A stretch of 64,000 nt of DNA from Pseudochrobactrum asaccharolyticum (GTDB taxonomy: Bacteria > Pseudomonadota > Alphaproteobacteria > Rhizobiales > Rhizobiaceae), in NCBI RefSeq assembly GCF_003314995.1, contig NZ_QNRH01000008.1, positions 100,278 through 164,277 of the forward strand, read 5' to 3'. The notes under the pieces are model-generated. The model saw only the letters and a list, made by a program, of their open reading frames with translations. It searched no databases and was not told where the DNA came from. This document shows, in pieces, positions 42,165 through 51,824 of this stretch. Made by a program: the position numbers and the translations under genes. Position 1 is the first letter of the stretch, and each line of letters starts with the position of its first letter.

Positions 42165-43445
42165 TTATGGCAGCGCCTGCACATTGTTGCGAAGCGTATA
42201 ATATTTCGCCACAGCATGCGCAATTCGCTCAACTGCCAGTTTGCGCCAAGCTGCATCTTTTAGCAATTTCTCATCATCTTTATTCGACAAATAACCGATT
42301 TCCACCAAAACCGATGGCACATCCGGTGCACGTAACACCTGAAAACCGGCAAAACGATGAGGGTTGTTGATTAAATTAACCTCGCCCTGCAAAGATTTGA
42401 TCAGCCCGTCAGCGAAATTCAGTGAAAATGAATGGGTTTCGCGCTGTGTCAGCTCCATCAGAATATCATGCACGACCGGCGCCTCTTCACTCGCAACACC
42501 TGCATTGGCATCCGAATTATTTTCACGCTCAGCCATTGCCTTAGCCACGTCGTCCGAAGCCTTGTCTGAAAGCGTATAGACTGTTGCCCCGCGTATATCC
42601 TTATGACTGATTGTATCCGCGTGGAGAGAAATAAATAAATCAGTTTCATGTTGGCGCGCCAGACGCACACGCTCACTCAGACGTAAAAATGTATCATCCT
42701 CGCGGGTCATCAGGACATTGATGTCTTTATACTTCATGAGCTCATCACGAAGCTCACGCCCAAAGGAGAGCGTTACATTTTTCTCTAAAGTACCCGCAGC
42801 ACTCTCCGCACCGCTATCAATGCCGCCATGCCCGGGATCAATCATCACAGTAAACTGATGACTGGACCCCAATGTATCACTGATACCGGGTGAAATCCCC
42901 GCCTCTTCCCCGTCCAGCGCAGCATCTGACTTTGTCTGAGAGGCTAAGGCTTGTGCAAATTCACGGTCAGAACCTGCAACAATATCAACGACCATCCGGT
43001 AACCGCTGGAAGATTCGTTTTTGAGAACCTCAAGCTTTTCAACCTTAAATGGTCCTTTTGCATTTAAAATCAGACGTGAGCGGTTTTGCGCGATCAAGCC
43101 ATAGCGCACTTCGGTGATCAGGCCGCGCGGTTCAAGTGATTCTTTATCAAAGCCGAAATTTGTCTCCGGCAAATCAATAACAAGACGATGCGGGAGCGCC
43201 AGAAGATGTGTCTCTGCTTTCGGTTCAGCATCAAACATCACAACAATGCGGCTGCGCAGCTCATCTCCGGCCATCCGGAATGTCAGCGCCGCCAGTTCAG
43301 CCTTGTTGTTTTGCGTAGCAGCCTCCGCCCGCAATGGCAGCATAACCACCAATGCCGCAAGCGCCATTGTTATCGCATTTTGCCCGTAGCTGAAAAAATC
43401 CGGCAAACGACCGGTAAACGGGTTGTCAGAGATTTTAAAAAACAT
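42165..43445 (-). CDS. N-acetylmuramoyl-L-alanine amidase (AmiC-like, with AMIN domain)
   Basis: 426 residues from ATG 43445 (the frame opens at a TTG, 43457). The signal region ends near LPLRAEA. The AMIN domain (about 50-165: HRLVIDLPETNFGF) targets septal wall. The Amidase_3 zinc domain starts at MIDPGHGGIDSGAESAAGTL (His), then ekNVTLSFGRELRDELM (Glu), LFISLHADTISHKDIRGATV (second His) and VPSVLVEIGYLSNKDDEKLL (catalytic Glu). It cleaves stem peptides from glycan strands during cell separation. Upstream lies the 1.15-kb rne leader region, transcribed the other way. Confidence 0.92.
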   Translation of the reverse strand: MFFKISDNPFTGRLPDFFSYGQNAITMALAALVVMLPLRAEAATQNNKAELAALTFRMAGDELRSRIVVMFDAEPKAETHLLALPHRLVIDLPETNFGFDKESLEPRGLITEVRYGLIAQNRSRLILNAKGPFKVEKLEVLKNESSSGYRMVVDIVAGSDREFAQALASQTKSDAALDGEEAGISPGISDTLGSSHQFTVMIDPGHGGIDSGAESAAGTLEKNVTLSFGRELRDELMKYKDINVLMTREDDTFLRLSERVRLARQHETDLFISLHADTISHKDIRGATVYTLSDKASDDVAKAMAERENNSDANAGVASEEAPVVHDILMELTQRETHSFSLNFADGLIKSLQGEVNLINNPHRFAGFQVLRAPDVPSVLVEIGYLSNKDDEKLLKDAAWRKLAVERIAHAVAKYYTLRNNVQALP

Positions 43446-44596
43446 CGTCTTGATCAAACTGCTGCAAAGCTGGGTTTCATGAATAATGCCCGCACAGAGC
43501 TATCACTATGCACCGGCAAAAAATGATCCGCACAAAGAACCGGAACATAACAGGCTTTACGGCAGATACATGGCACCGCTGTAAATTTCATATCCCGCCC
43601 CCCCGAGGAGGAAGATAAATTCCCGTTATTTTTCACATGCGAACATTTCAGAAATTAGAGCTTTATCGTTAATGAAATCTTTTGTCAGGCTTATCATTTT
43701 CACAGTAGCACCGGCATTTGTATATATATTCAAATTTCGCCGGTTTTGAGCAGCAAATCACATCACAGAACAAATATTGCTTCGTGCAAAGCCGGCTTAG
43801 AAAATTCTACCTGATCCCCCGTCAAAGATGCCCACATCGCCCTTTGGAACGACATTCTAATTTATTGAAATAAAACATAAAATTTTAATTTCAGCAGATT
43901 ATTCGTTTGTAGAGTGCGCAATACTCTATTATATTCTGCTTGTCACAGGGCTTATCAGGTCCTAAAAGCATTATCAGGTTACAGATTTGCCATCGGAATC
44001 ATTCCCTGTTCAGCGTCCGGTTTATACCCGCGGACAGGCTCTTATCGTGGCAGATCAGCACAGAACCTGACGGTGAAAACCGTCAGAAAACTGGACAGCC
44101 GCATGGAGGGGTGATTTTTCAGATCAACCGGCGGCAAATGTAACTGAAGAAGAATTCAGCTCTGGCACGGTTTGACCGGCCGCAGCTCATAAAGACTGCA
44201 GACTATGTGAGAAATCATAATCGGCAATCTGTTATCCGCGGCATCGCGCGTTGTTAGAAACGCTGTTTAAAATGCCGCAACACTTTTGAATTGCTGCATA
44301 TTTTATCCATACGGATATGTGCGGCACTATAATCGGCCTGTTTATCAGGTCTTTCGAGGTCGTTTCGATCGGAACCGCTATGGGTCACGCAGACTTGACC
44401 AGTACCAGCCTGAAAATCGCGAGTGCCGCAAGGCATCAGCGCGTGAAGACTGTACTCTGCGTTCCGGCGAAGCTCAATTTATCCGGCAATCGCGAATATA
44501 TACGAACCAGCGCTCAGGTAGCGTCTCTGGCTGTCTCTTTGTCAGAGCCATTGGTTCCTCTGGATTTGCGTTTTTCCGCCGGAAGGAAAAACACAT
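43446..44596 (+). other. 1.15-kb region upstream of rne with structured RNA signals
   Basis: No supported protein gene. The amidase promoter must be at the left end. The right half, about 43900-44596, looks like a long rne leader: CTGACGGT-GAAA-ACCGTCAG (44067-44086) is an 8-bp hairpin capped by a GNRA tetraloop, followed by CTGGACAGCCGCATGGAGGG and several G/C-rich inverted segments. RNase E genes elsewhere have long leaders used for autoregulation. A separate small RNA could also be encoded here. Confidence 0.5.
44067..44086 (+). ncRNA. Stable GNRA-capped hairpin in the rne leader (candidate)
   Basis: Perfect 8-bp stem with a GAAA tetraloop, the most stable RNA loop class, within an otherwise non-coding stretch 511 bp before the rne start. 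Evidence is structural only. Confidence 0.4.
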
Positions 44597-47596
44597 ATGT
44601 CGAACAAAATGCTTATCGATGCCTCCCACCCGGAGGAAACGCGTGTTGTAGTGGTGCGCGGCAATAAGATCGAAGAATTCGATTTTGAATCTGAGCATAA
44701 AAAACAATTAAAGGGCAATGTATATCTGGCACGCGTCACCCGCGTTGAGCCATCATTGCAGGCTGCTTTTGTTGAATATGGCGGCAATCGCCATGGCTTC
44801 CTTGCCTTCTCGGAAATTCATCCTGATTATTATCAGATTCCGGAAGCAGATCGCAAAGCTCTGCTCGAAGCAGAAGCCCGTGCAGCCCGCGACGAAGATG
44901 ATGAAGAGCGCGAAGAGCAGCCGCAGCGTCGTGGCGGCCGTCGTGGTCATAATGACCGTCGCGGCTCAGGTCGCAACCGTCGCGGCCATAACAACCGTGC
45001 TGCTGCACCGTTTATTTCGGCACCGGAATTTGTCGGTGATTTTGCTGCTGATGCTCAGGCTGCTTACGCGCAGGCTCAGCTCAATGCCGCTCCGGAAACA
45101 ACAGATGAAGATGCGGAAGACAATACAGCCGTTATGGCCGCTTCTTCCGATCAGCCGGTGATCCGTGAAAAAGCACCGCGCAAACAACACGCATCTGACA
45201 ATGACGACGATGATGACGACCATGATGATGAAGATGATCAGGTTGAATCTGTTGGTGCAGAAGATGCGATGGAAGAGCTGCCAGGCAGCAATCGTGTTCA
45301 CCGCAAGCATTATAAAATTCAGGATGTGATCAAGCGCCGCCAGATTATTCTGGTTCAAGTGGTTAAAGAAGAGCGCGGCAACAAAGGCGCAGCTCTCACC
45401 ACTTATCTTTCGCTTGCCGGTCGTTATTCCGTATTGATGCCGAACACCGCGCGCGGTGGCGGTATTTCGCGTAAAATTACAAATATTCAGGATCGTAAGC
45501 GCCTGAAAGATATCGTCAAGGAACTCGAAGTGCCGCAGGGCATGGGTGTGATCCTGCGTACAGCCGGTGCCAATCGCACCAAAGCGGAAGTACGCCGCGA
45601 CTATGAATATCTGATGCGCATGTGGGATAATGTTCGCCAGCTGACTATGCAGTCGCAGGCACCTGCCCTCGTCTATGAAGAAGGCAACCTGATCAAGCGC
45701 TCGATCCGCGATCTTTACAATAAAGACATCACCGATATTCTGGTGGCTGGTGAAACCGGCTATCGTGAAGCCAAAGATTTCATGCGTATGCTGATGCCGA
45801 CCCACGCGCGCGTCGTCCAGCCATACCGTGAAACCACACCGATCTTTGCCCGCACCGGTATTGAAGCACAGCTCGACCGTATGCTGCACCCGCAGGTGAC
45901 GCTGAAATCCGGCGGTTACATCATCATCAACCAGACCGAAGCTCTGGTGGCGATTGACGTGAACTCCGGCCGCTCGACCCGTGAAAACTCGATTGAAGAA
46001 ACCGCTCTTCAGACCAATCTGGAAGCAGCAGAAGAAGTTGCGCGCCAGCTGCGTCTGCGCGACCTTGCCGGTCTGGTTGTGGTTGATTTCATTGATATGG
46101 AAGAAAAGCGCAACAATCGTGCCGTTGAAAAACGCATGAAAGATTGCCTGAAAGATGACCGCGCCCGCATTCAGGTTGGTCGTATTTCGCATTTCGGCCT
46201 TCTGGAAATGTCGCGTCAGCGTATTCGTGCTTCCGTGCTGGAAAGCACGATGCAGCCTTGCCCGCATTGCGCTGGCACTGGTCTGATCCGCTCAGATTCC
46301 TCGATGGCACTCCATGTCATCCGTTCGATTGAAGAGTTCCTGCAGCGCAACTCCCAGAACAATATTATTGTTCGCGCACCGCAGGCGACAGCTCTGTATG
46401 TCTTGAATAACAAGCGTCATCTGCTTGCAGAAATGGAGACCCGCTTTGGTCTGACCATTGAGCTGCAAATTGATGAAACTGTTGGTCATCAGCATCTTGC
46501 CATTGATAAAGGCACACCGGCTGCCGGCCCTGTTAATCCTGTTCCGCAGACCATCCAGTTCATGCCTTATGACGAGGAAAATGATCCGGAAATCATCGAC
46601 ATTGAAGATGAAGGCGAAGCAGAAGCCGGTTCTTCCGATGAAGACAATGCACGGGACGATTCCGGCGATGACCGTAAGCGCAGCCGTCGCCGTCGCCGCC
46701 GTCGTAACGGTCGTGAACGCGATGCAGCTGATGCGCAGAGCGAAAATGCATCGGATGAAGACGATGGCGATGATGCAGAAGACACATCATCCCTGTCGGA
46801 AGAAGACCGTCGCAAGAAGCGTCGTCGCGGTCGTCGTGGCGGACGCAAGAACCGTCGCGGTGAATATGACAACCGTACACCGGCTGTTGAATTTATCGGC
46901 TTCAGCCGTGATGAAGCAATTACCCGTCTGAATGCCCATAAGCAGGCTGCCGCTAAAGCTGCCCGCCCGGTACCGGCACCGGAATTTGTAGGCTTCAGCC
47001 CGAACGCAAAACCGGCTGCGCCGACAAAGCAGCAGGCACCAGCTAAGGCCGAAGCTCCTGCAAATACTGTGACTGAAGCAACCGCGCCAGCAGAAGCTGA
47101 TAAGAAAGCTGCTAAACCGGCACGCAAACGGGCTGCCAAGCCACGTGGTGCAAAAGCAGCAGTTGCAGCAGCGGCTGAAACAGCAGTGGAAATCGAAGCC
47201 GTTATTGCAGTAATGGAAACAGTTGCAGAGCCTGAGATTGTTACTGAGACTGAAGCGCCTGTTGTTGAAGCTGTATCCGATGAGGCACCAGTGAAAACAA
47301 CACGCAAAAAAGCTGCGGAAAAGCCAGCCAAACCAGCCCGCAAGCCACGCGCTAAAAAAGCTGCAGAGCCGGTTGAAGAAGTAAAAGCCGAAGCTGTTGA
47401 AACCGCTGTGGTGGTCGAGACTGCTGAAGTGGCTGCTGCTGAACCTGCGCCTGAAAAGCCGGTACGTGCACGCAGAAGCACACAGGAAGCTTCCAAGCCT
47501 GTCGTAACCTCACAGGTTGCCCAGTCTGAAAAGACAGAAGAAACAGCCGATCAGCCTAAGCGCGGCGGCTGGTGGCAGAAAAAAGGCTTCTTTTAA
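44597..47596 (+). CDS. rne: Ribonuclease E
   Basis: 999 residues. GGAAGGA gives the ribosome site. N-terminus KMLIDASHPEETRVVVVRG; the S1 domain (from about residue 38, VYLARVTRVEPSLQAAFVEY) is split by a long acidic and basic insertion (about 95-235, including a run of Asp) typical of alphaproteobacteria. Catalytic AIDVNSGRSTRENSIEETAL and VVVDFIDMEEKRN hold the magnesium Asp residues; the zinc-link is CPHCAGTG near 553. The tail from ~650 is disordered: acidic, then Arg clusters (RKRSRRRRRRRNGRERD; RKKRRRGRRGGRKNRRGEYD), then Ala/Lys/Glu-rich, ending GGWWQKKGFF. It makes the first cuts in mRNA decay and matures rRNA and tRNA; the tail likely holds the degradosome. Confidence 0.95.
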   Translation: MSNKMLIDASHPEETRVVVVRGNKIEEFDFESEHKKQLKGNVYLARVTRVEPSLQAAFVEYGGNRHGFLAFSEIHPDYYQIPEADRKALLEAEARAARDEDDEEREEQPQRRGGRRGHNDRRGSGRNRRGHNNRAAAPFISAPEFVGDFAADAQAAYAQAQLNAAPETTDEDAEDNTAVMAASSDQPVIREKAPRKQHASDNDDDDDDHDDEDDQVESVGAEDAMEELPGSNRVHRKHYKIQDVIKRRQIILVQVVKEERGNKGAALTTYLSLAGRYSVLMPNTARGGGISRKITNIQDRKRLKDIVKELEVPQGMGVILRTAGANRTKAEVRRDYEYLMRMWDNVRQLTMQSQAPALVYEEGNLIKRSIRDLYNKDITDILVAGETGYREAKDFMRMLMPTHARVVQPYRETTPIFARTGIEAQLDRMLHPQVTLKSGGYIIINQTEALVAIDVNSGRSTRENSIEETALQTNLEAAEEVARQLRLRDLAGLVVVDFIDMEEKRNNRAVEKRMKDCLKDDRARIQVGRISHFGLLEMSRQRIRASVLESTMQPCPHCAGTGLIRSDSSMALHVIRSIEEFLQRNSQNNIIVRAPQATALYVLNNKRHLLAEMETRFGLTIELQIDETVGHQHLAIDKGTPAAGPVNPVPQTIQFMPYDEENDPEIIDIEDEGEAEAGSSDEDNARDDSGDDRKRSRRRRRRRNGRERDAADAQSENASDEDDGDDAEDTSSLSEEDRRKKRRRGRRGGRKNRRGEYDNRTPAVEFIGFSRDEAITRLNAHKQAAAKAARPVPAPEFVGFSPNAKPAAPTKQQAPAKAEAPANTVTEATAPAEADKKAAKPARKRAAKPRGAKAAVAAAAETAVEIEAVIAVMETVAEPEIVTETEAPVVEAVSDEAPVKTTRKKAAEKPAKPARKPRAKKAAEPVEEVKAEAVETAVVVETAEVAAAEPAPEKPVRARRSTQEASKPVVTSQVAQSEKTEETADQPKRGGWWQKKGFF

Positions 47597-47614
47597 GCCT
47601 TAATCAGTGAATAT

Positions 47615-47646
47615 AAAAAGCCGCCGGAAATTCCGGCGGCTTTTTT
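47615..47646. terminator. Bidirectional terminator after rne
   Basis: AAAAAGCCGCCGGAA / TTCCGGCGGCTTTTT with a very short loop, flanked by A- and T-runs; shared with the convergent aminotransferase gene. Confidence 0.9.
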
Positions 47647-47695
47647 GTTGCGATAATGATTAGAAAACCAAACCTGCGTCACTTAATCATTGATC

Positions 47696-48844
47696 TCAGA
47701 GCCAGCTTTCCAGACGGCGCATGGCTTCACGCATTTCCTCTGCGGTTCCTGCATAAGAGAAGCGCATAGTGCGATGGCCTTCCAGCGGATCAAAATCCAG
47801 CCCCGGTGTTGCGGCCACATTGATCTCTGCAATCATTTTACGGGCAAACGCCATACTGTCATTGGTGAAACGCGACACATCACAATAGGCATAGAAAGCA
47901 CCGTCCATCGGTGCAGCCAATGTCAGCCCCATTTTCGGCAAACGCTCACCAAGGATTGAGCGGTTCAGCGCATAACGCTGTTTGATAATGTCCAGCTCGT
48001 CTGTTGCCTTGAAGGCTTCAATCGCGGCAATCTGCGATAATTCCGGCGCAGAAATATACAGGCTTTGCGCAATGCGCTCATTCGGACGTACAGCCTCTTC
48101 CGGCAGCACCATCCAGCCGATACGCCAACCGGTCATGCAGTAATATTTGGAGAAGGAATTGATGACCGTCACATTATTATCAAAGGCCAGCGCGGTCTGA
48201 TCCGGGCGGTCATAGGTCAGGCGATGATAAATCTCATCAGAGATTACACGGATATTGCGTTCCCGTGCAGCTTCAAGAATAGCCTTCAGTTCATCATCCT
48301 CAATAATCGCACCGGTTGGATTTGCAGGGCTCGCAAACAGCACGCCTTTCAGCGGCTTTTCTTCATGGGCAGCAATCAGGCTTTCGGCGGTGAGATTAGG
48401 GCTGATCCCCTCACCGGTACCGATCTCAACAACTTCAACACCAAGTGCTTTCAGAATATTGCGATAGGCAGGATATCCGGGACGGGTAATCGCCACACGG
48501 TCACCCGGATCAAAATAGGTCAAAAATGCCAGATTAAAGGCGGCAGATGAGCCGGTAGTGACAGCAATGCGCTGCGGGCTGACGTCAACACCGTATTGCT
48601 CGGCATAATGTGCGGCAATGGCTTCACGCAAACCAATGAGACCAAGAGCATCCGTATAGCCGATTTTGCCATCGACGAGTGCTTTTTGCGCGACTTCGCG
48701 CACTCGCAATGGTGCCGGATCAGCTGGCTGCCCAACAGCCATTGAAATCATCTGTGCGCCTTCTGCACGGCGACGATTGGCTTCTGCCAGCACATCCATG
48801 GCATGAAACGGATCGACATCACTCCGGTAGGAAAAAACTCTCAC
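47696..48844 (-). CDS. PLP-dependent class I/II aminotransferase
   Basis: 382 residues from GTG 48844, chosen because FSYRSDVDPFHAMDVLAEAN is the expected N-terminus; ATG 48804 is a shorter alternative. The PLP-lysine is in VINSFSKYYCMTGWRIGWMV; SPANPTGAIIEDDELKAI, ISDEIYHRLTY and the C-terminal MRFSYAGTAEEMREAMRR are aspartate-aminotransferase-fold hallmarks. Relatives transaminate aspartate or aromatic amino acids; the substrate here is not determined. It converges on rne and lies upstream of a RIME repeat. Confidence 0.87.
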   Translation of the reverse strand: MRVFSYRSDVDPFHAMDVLAEANRRRAEGAQMISMAVGQPADPAPLRVREVAQKALVDGKIGYTDALGLIGLREAIAAHYAEQYGVDVSPQRIAVTTGSSAAFNLAFLTYFDPGDRVAITRPGYPAYRNILKALGVEVVEIGTGEGISPNLTAESLIAAHEEKPLKGVLFASPANPTGAIIEDDELKAILEAARERNIRVISDEIYHRLTYDRPDQTALAFDNNVTVINSFSKYYCMTGWRIGWMVLPEEAVRPNERIAQSLYISAPELSQIAAIEAFKATDELDIIKQRYALNRSILGERLPKMGLTLAAPMDGAFYAYCDVSRFTNDSMAFARKMIAEINVAATPGLDFDPLEGHRTMRFSYAGTAEEMREAMRRLESWL

Positions 48845-49309
48845 TCTTCTGCCCTTTAAAACGCCCCTGAGACAGTCATTTTCTGCAAAAACACACAACA
48901 GCCATGCAGGGATTAAGAATATGCCAGTTGCATAGCCCGAACAGACCAATGCAACAACCATCCGATAGTCACAAAAGATGCCCTTGAAACGATAAAACAC
49001 TGTGAAACTTTAGGCTTCTTAAGCCTGACTTCAGTTTAGGTCATAAAAAAGGCCTGAAATGCCATGAATAAAACCGCGAACACAGGTATGAATTCTAATT
49101 TTGCTTTTCGTGCTCTGTAAGTTAGCCCATTCCGAAAAGTGTGAAGCGGTTTTCGGGATAAAATGCGCGTAAAACAAAAGATAGAGCGGTTTCAACGTTT
49201 CAATATTAACTGAAACCGCTCTAAAACAGCATTATCATTGATGTTGCTGATTCACGCCTGCCGCTTGCGGTAACCTGCTCTTGATGGTTTATGAAACGGG
49301 ATTTTATTG
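48845..49309. other. Intergenic region with RIME-like repeat copy D
   Basis: 465 bp. The reading frame of the aminotransferase stays open towards 49000 without a plausible start. The repeat at 49126-49222 is the main feature; the remainder must include the divergent promoters of the aminotransferase and M48 protease genes. Confidence 0.45.
49126..49222 (+). repeat. RIME-like intergenic mosaic repeat, copy D
   Basis: CCCATTCCGAAAAGTGTGAA, GCGGTTTTCGGGATAAAATG, then AGAGCGGTTTCAACG...TTAACTGAAACCGCTCT. It uses the CCGAAAAGTG variant of the first module, like copy E. Confidence 0.72.
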
Positions 49310-50758
49310 ATGGCCAAAACCGAATTCCTTCGCACCATGCCTGCGCCACAACCGGCAGCATCTGTGCCGGTTCATGCCCGCAATAGCTCAAAACATATGC
49401 TGCGCCTGCCGCTTTCGCTGATAATTTCAGCCGCTGTGCTCGCAAGCTCTGCCTTCACGGCCTCTGCACAGTCCCGTTCAGTACCGATTGTCCGTGATGC
49501 GGAGATTGAAGCCCTCGTCAGCGATTACACAACCCCTATTCTCAATGCGGCGGGGCTTGGCAAACAGCGTATCAAAACAATTCTGGTCAACAGCCCGAGT
49601 TTCAACGCTTTTGTCGACGGGCGCCGCATCTTTATCAATACGGGTGCCCTGCTTCAGTCTGAAACACCCAATGAGATTATCGGCGTGATCGCGCATGAAA
49701 CCGGCCACCTTGCCGGCGGTCATCAGGATCGTCTGCGCGAACAGCTGAAACAGGCCAAGACCATGGCGGTTATCGGTACATTGCTCGGTCTTGGTGCCGG
49801 TATTGCCGGTGCGGCTGCGCGGAACAGCGCCATTGCCGGTGCCGGTGGCGGTATTGCGGCTGGCGGCGGTGAAATCGCCATGCGTAGCCTGCTGTCCTAT
49901 CAGCGCTCGGAAGAAGCCGCGGCTGACCGCTCCGCCATCAATTATCTCAACAAAACCGGTCAGTCAGCCAAAGGCATGCTGGTGACATTTGAGCGTTTTG
50001 CCAGCGCGCTTTCAATCAGCGGCACGCAGGTCGATGCCTATCGTATCAGCCACCCGCTGCCGCGTGAGCGTATCGCCAACTTGTCAAATCTCGCCCAACA
50101 AAGCCCGTATTTCGAGAAAAAAGATCCGGAAAGTCTGCAACTCCGCCATGATTTGGCGCGCGCCAAAATCGCCGCTTATTCCGGCGGCATGGGCTCGTTG
50201 CAACGCATTTTCCGCAATAATCCGCGCGGCTTGGGCGCACGCTACGGCGATGCGATCTCAACATTCCTCACCGGCAATGCGCGTAATGCCATTCCCAAAA
50301 TTGATGCCTTGATTAAAGAACAGCCGAAAAATCCTTATTTCCGTGAGATGAAGGGCGACATTCTGCTCAAAGCCAATAATCCGGCAGGTGCTGCTGCCGA
50401 GTTCAAACAGGCTGCTGCTCTCGATCCGCGCAAATCCAGCCTGATCCGTATGAGCTATGGCCGTGCATTGATGCTCACCGGCAACAAAGCCAATATGCAG
50501 GCAGCGATTACAGAGCTCAAAGCCGGTGTTGCGAGAGATCCTGAATTCTCAGAGGGTTACGGCTATCTGGCACAGGCCTATGGTCAGTCAGGCCAGATGG
50601 CACTTGCCGATCTGGCAACCGCAGATCAGCATTATTATGCCGGTAACATCAATGAAGCCAAGATTTTCGCAACCCGCGCACAGACAAAACTGAAGTCCGG
50701 CTCACCGGACTGGCTGCGTGCGCAGGATATCATCAATACGAAAACCAAAAAGAAATAA
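49310..50758 (+). CDS. M48-family metalloprotease with TPR repeats (BepA-like)
   Basis: 482 residues from ATG 49310 (a TTG precedes it). A hydrophobic segment (LPLSLIISAAVLASSAFTAS, about residues 29-50) acts as signal or anchor. The zinc site HETGH (HExxH, ~128) lies in VIAHETGHLAGGHQD, and the third ligand in RSEEAAADRSAINYL. The C-terminal ~190 residues form TPR helices (NPAGAAAEFKQAAALDPRKS). BepA-type proteases degrade or help fold outer-membrane proteins such as LptD. It is followed by a periplasmic thiol-disulfide protein, consistent with an envelope quality-control role; this link is inferred. Confidence 0.9.
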   Translation: MAKTEFLRTMPAPQPAASVPVHARNSSKHMLRLPLSLIISAAVLASSAFTASAQSRSVPIVRDAEIEALVSDYTTPILNAAGLGKQRIKTILVNSPSFNAFVDGRRIFINTGALLQSETPNEIIGVIAHETGHLAGGHQDRLREQLKQAKTMAVIGTLLGLGAGIAGAAARNSAIAGAGGGIAAGGGEIAMRSLLSYQRSEEAAADRSAINYLNKTGQSAKGMLVTFERFASALSISGTQVDAYRISHPLPRERIANLSNLAQQSPYFEKKDPESLQLRHDLARAKIAAYSGGMGSLQRIFRNNPRGLGARYGDAISTFLTGNARNAIPKIDALIKEQPKNPYFREMKGDILLKANNPAGAAAEFKQAAALDPRKSSLIRMSYGRALMLTGNKANMQAAITELKAGVARDPEFSEGYGYLAQAYGQSGQMALADLATADQHYYAGNINEAKIFATRAQTKLKSGSPDWLRAQDIINTKTKKK

Positions 50759-50872
50759 TGCATAACAGAGGTGCGTTTCACACCTTCCTGCATATTGCGA
50801 ACAAACATAGTCCGCCTGCCGGGCTGACAGTCTTAACCCAAACTATAAGGCCGGTTTATCCGGAGTGATCCT

Positions 50873-51646
50873 ATGACCATTCAATTCAAGCGCCGCTTAG
50901 CTACCACTGTTTTCGGCGCCGCAGCTCTGGTTTCCGCAGTTGCAATGAGCCACGCACAAGACGCGAAACCACTGGATAAAGCCGCTGTAGAAAAAATCGT
51001 CCGCGAATATCTGATCGCAAATCCGGAAGTAATGCTGGAAGTACAGGACGCTCTGGAAGCCAAACAATCGGCATCTGCCCGTGAAAGCCAGACAAAAATC
51101 ATTACCGAAAATCATGATTCGATTTTCAATGATGCCAATGATGCTGTTTACGGCAACCCGAAGGGTGATGTGACTATTGTTGAATTCTATGACTACAATT
51201 GCGGCTATTGCAAACGCGCTATGCCGGATATGCATGAGCTGATCAAAGCCGATCCGAATGTACGTTTTGTACTGAAAGAATTCCCGATTCTCGGCCCTGA
51301 TTCCATGCGCACCCACCTCGTGGCACAGGCATTTAAGCGCTTAATGCCTGAAAAATATATGGAATTGCATCAGGCTTTGATGAGCGAGCCAAAAAGCTCA
51401 ACCGAAGAAAGCGCTTTGAAAATCGCTGTTTCTCTGGGCGCTGATGAGGCCAAACTGCGCGAACTGATGAAAAGCAAAGAGGTCGTAACCTCCTTCCAGA
51501 ACGCTTATACCGTTGCACAGGCGCTCAATATTTCCGGCACACCATCCTATATTATCGGCAATGAGCTGGTTCCGGGTGCTGTCGGTCACGATGTTTTGAG
51601 CGAAAAAATCGCTGAACAGCGTCAGTTAAATGCTCAAAAGAAATAA
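50873..51646 (+). CDS. DsbA-family periplasmic thiol-disulfide protein (ScsC/Com1-like)
   Basis: 257 residues; CGGAGTGATC upstream of ATG. Signal peptide 1-28 (ends AMSHA). A helical N-terminal region (AAVEKIVREYLIANPEVMLE), as in ScsC/Com1-type proteins that may trimerise, precedes the thioredoxin fold. The active site CGYC lies in VEFYDYNCGYCKRAMPDMHE at about 112-115; the cis-proline loop is ISGTPSYIIGNE. It oxidises, reduces or isomerises disulfides in the periplasm; direction cannot be told without the partner. The spacing of 114 bp to the M48 gene leaves room for a separate promoter. Confidence 0.9.
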   Translation: MTIQFKRRLATTVFGAAALVSAVAMSHAQDAKPLDKAAVEKIVREYLIANPEVMLEVQDALEAKQSASARESQTKIITENHDSIFNDANDAVYGNPKGDVTIVEFYDYNCGYCKRAMPDMHELIKADPNVRFVLKEFPILGPDSMRTHLVAQAFKRLMPEKYMELHQALMSEPKSSTEESALKIAVSLGADEAKLRELMKSKEVVTSFQNAYTVAQALNISGTPSYIIGNELVPGAVGHDVLSEKIAEQRQLNAQKK

Positions 51647-51692
51647 ACCGCCACAATTTTATCTATAAAATTTGAATTTAGTGCCGGAAAAT

Positions 51693-51735
51693 GCGGTTAA
51701 AGCCTGTACGGATATGATTTACAGGCTTTAACCGC
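51693..51735. other. 16-bp perfect inverted repeat upstream of aroQ
   Basis: GCGGTTAAAGCCTGTA / TACAGGCTTTAACCGC with an 11-nt loop. No T-run follows. It could end the DsbA-like transcript, or be an operator or RNA structure in the aroQ leader. Confidence 0.55.
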
Positions 51736-51824
51736 AACGCATTCCCCATTATATGGGTAGGGATAAGACTTCAGACAGACTGAAGTTATCCGAACAACGG
51801 AATTGCAAAGCGACAGCGCACCCG

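Noticed and set aside
44966..46267. 433-codon open frame on the minus strand inside rne
   Set aside because: It is opposite the strongly conserved RNase E sequence, has low-complexity composition and no ribosome site; long antisense frames arise from biased codon use.
49001..49300. Ribosome-site or small-gene signals upstream of the M48 gene
   Set aside because: The sequence is mostly RIME-like repeat copy D; remaining frames are short and unsupported.
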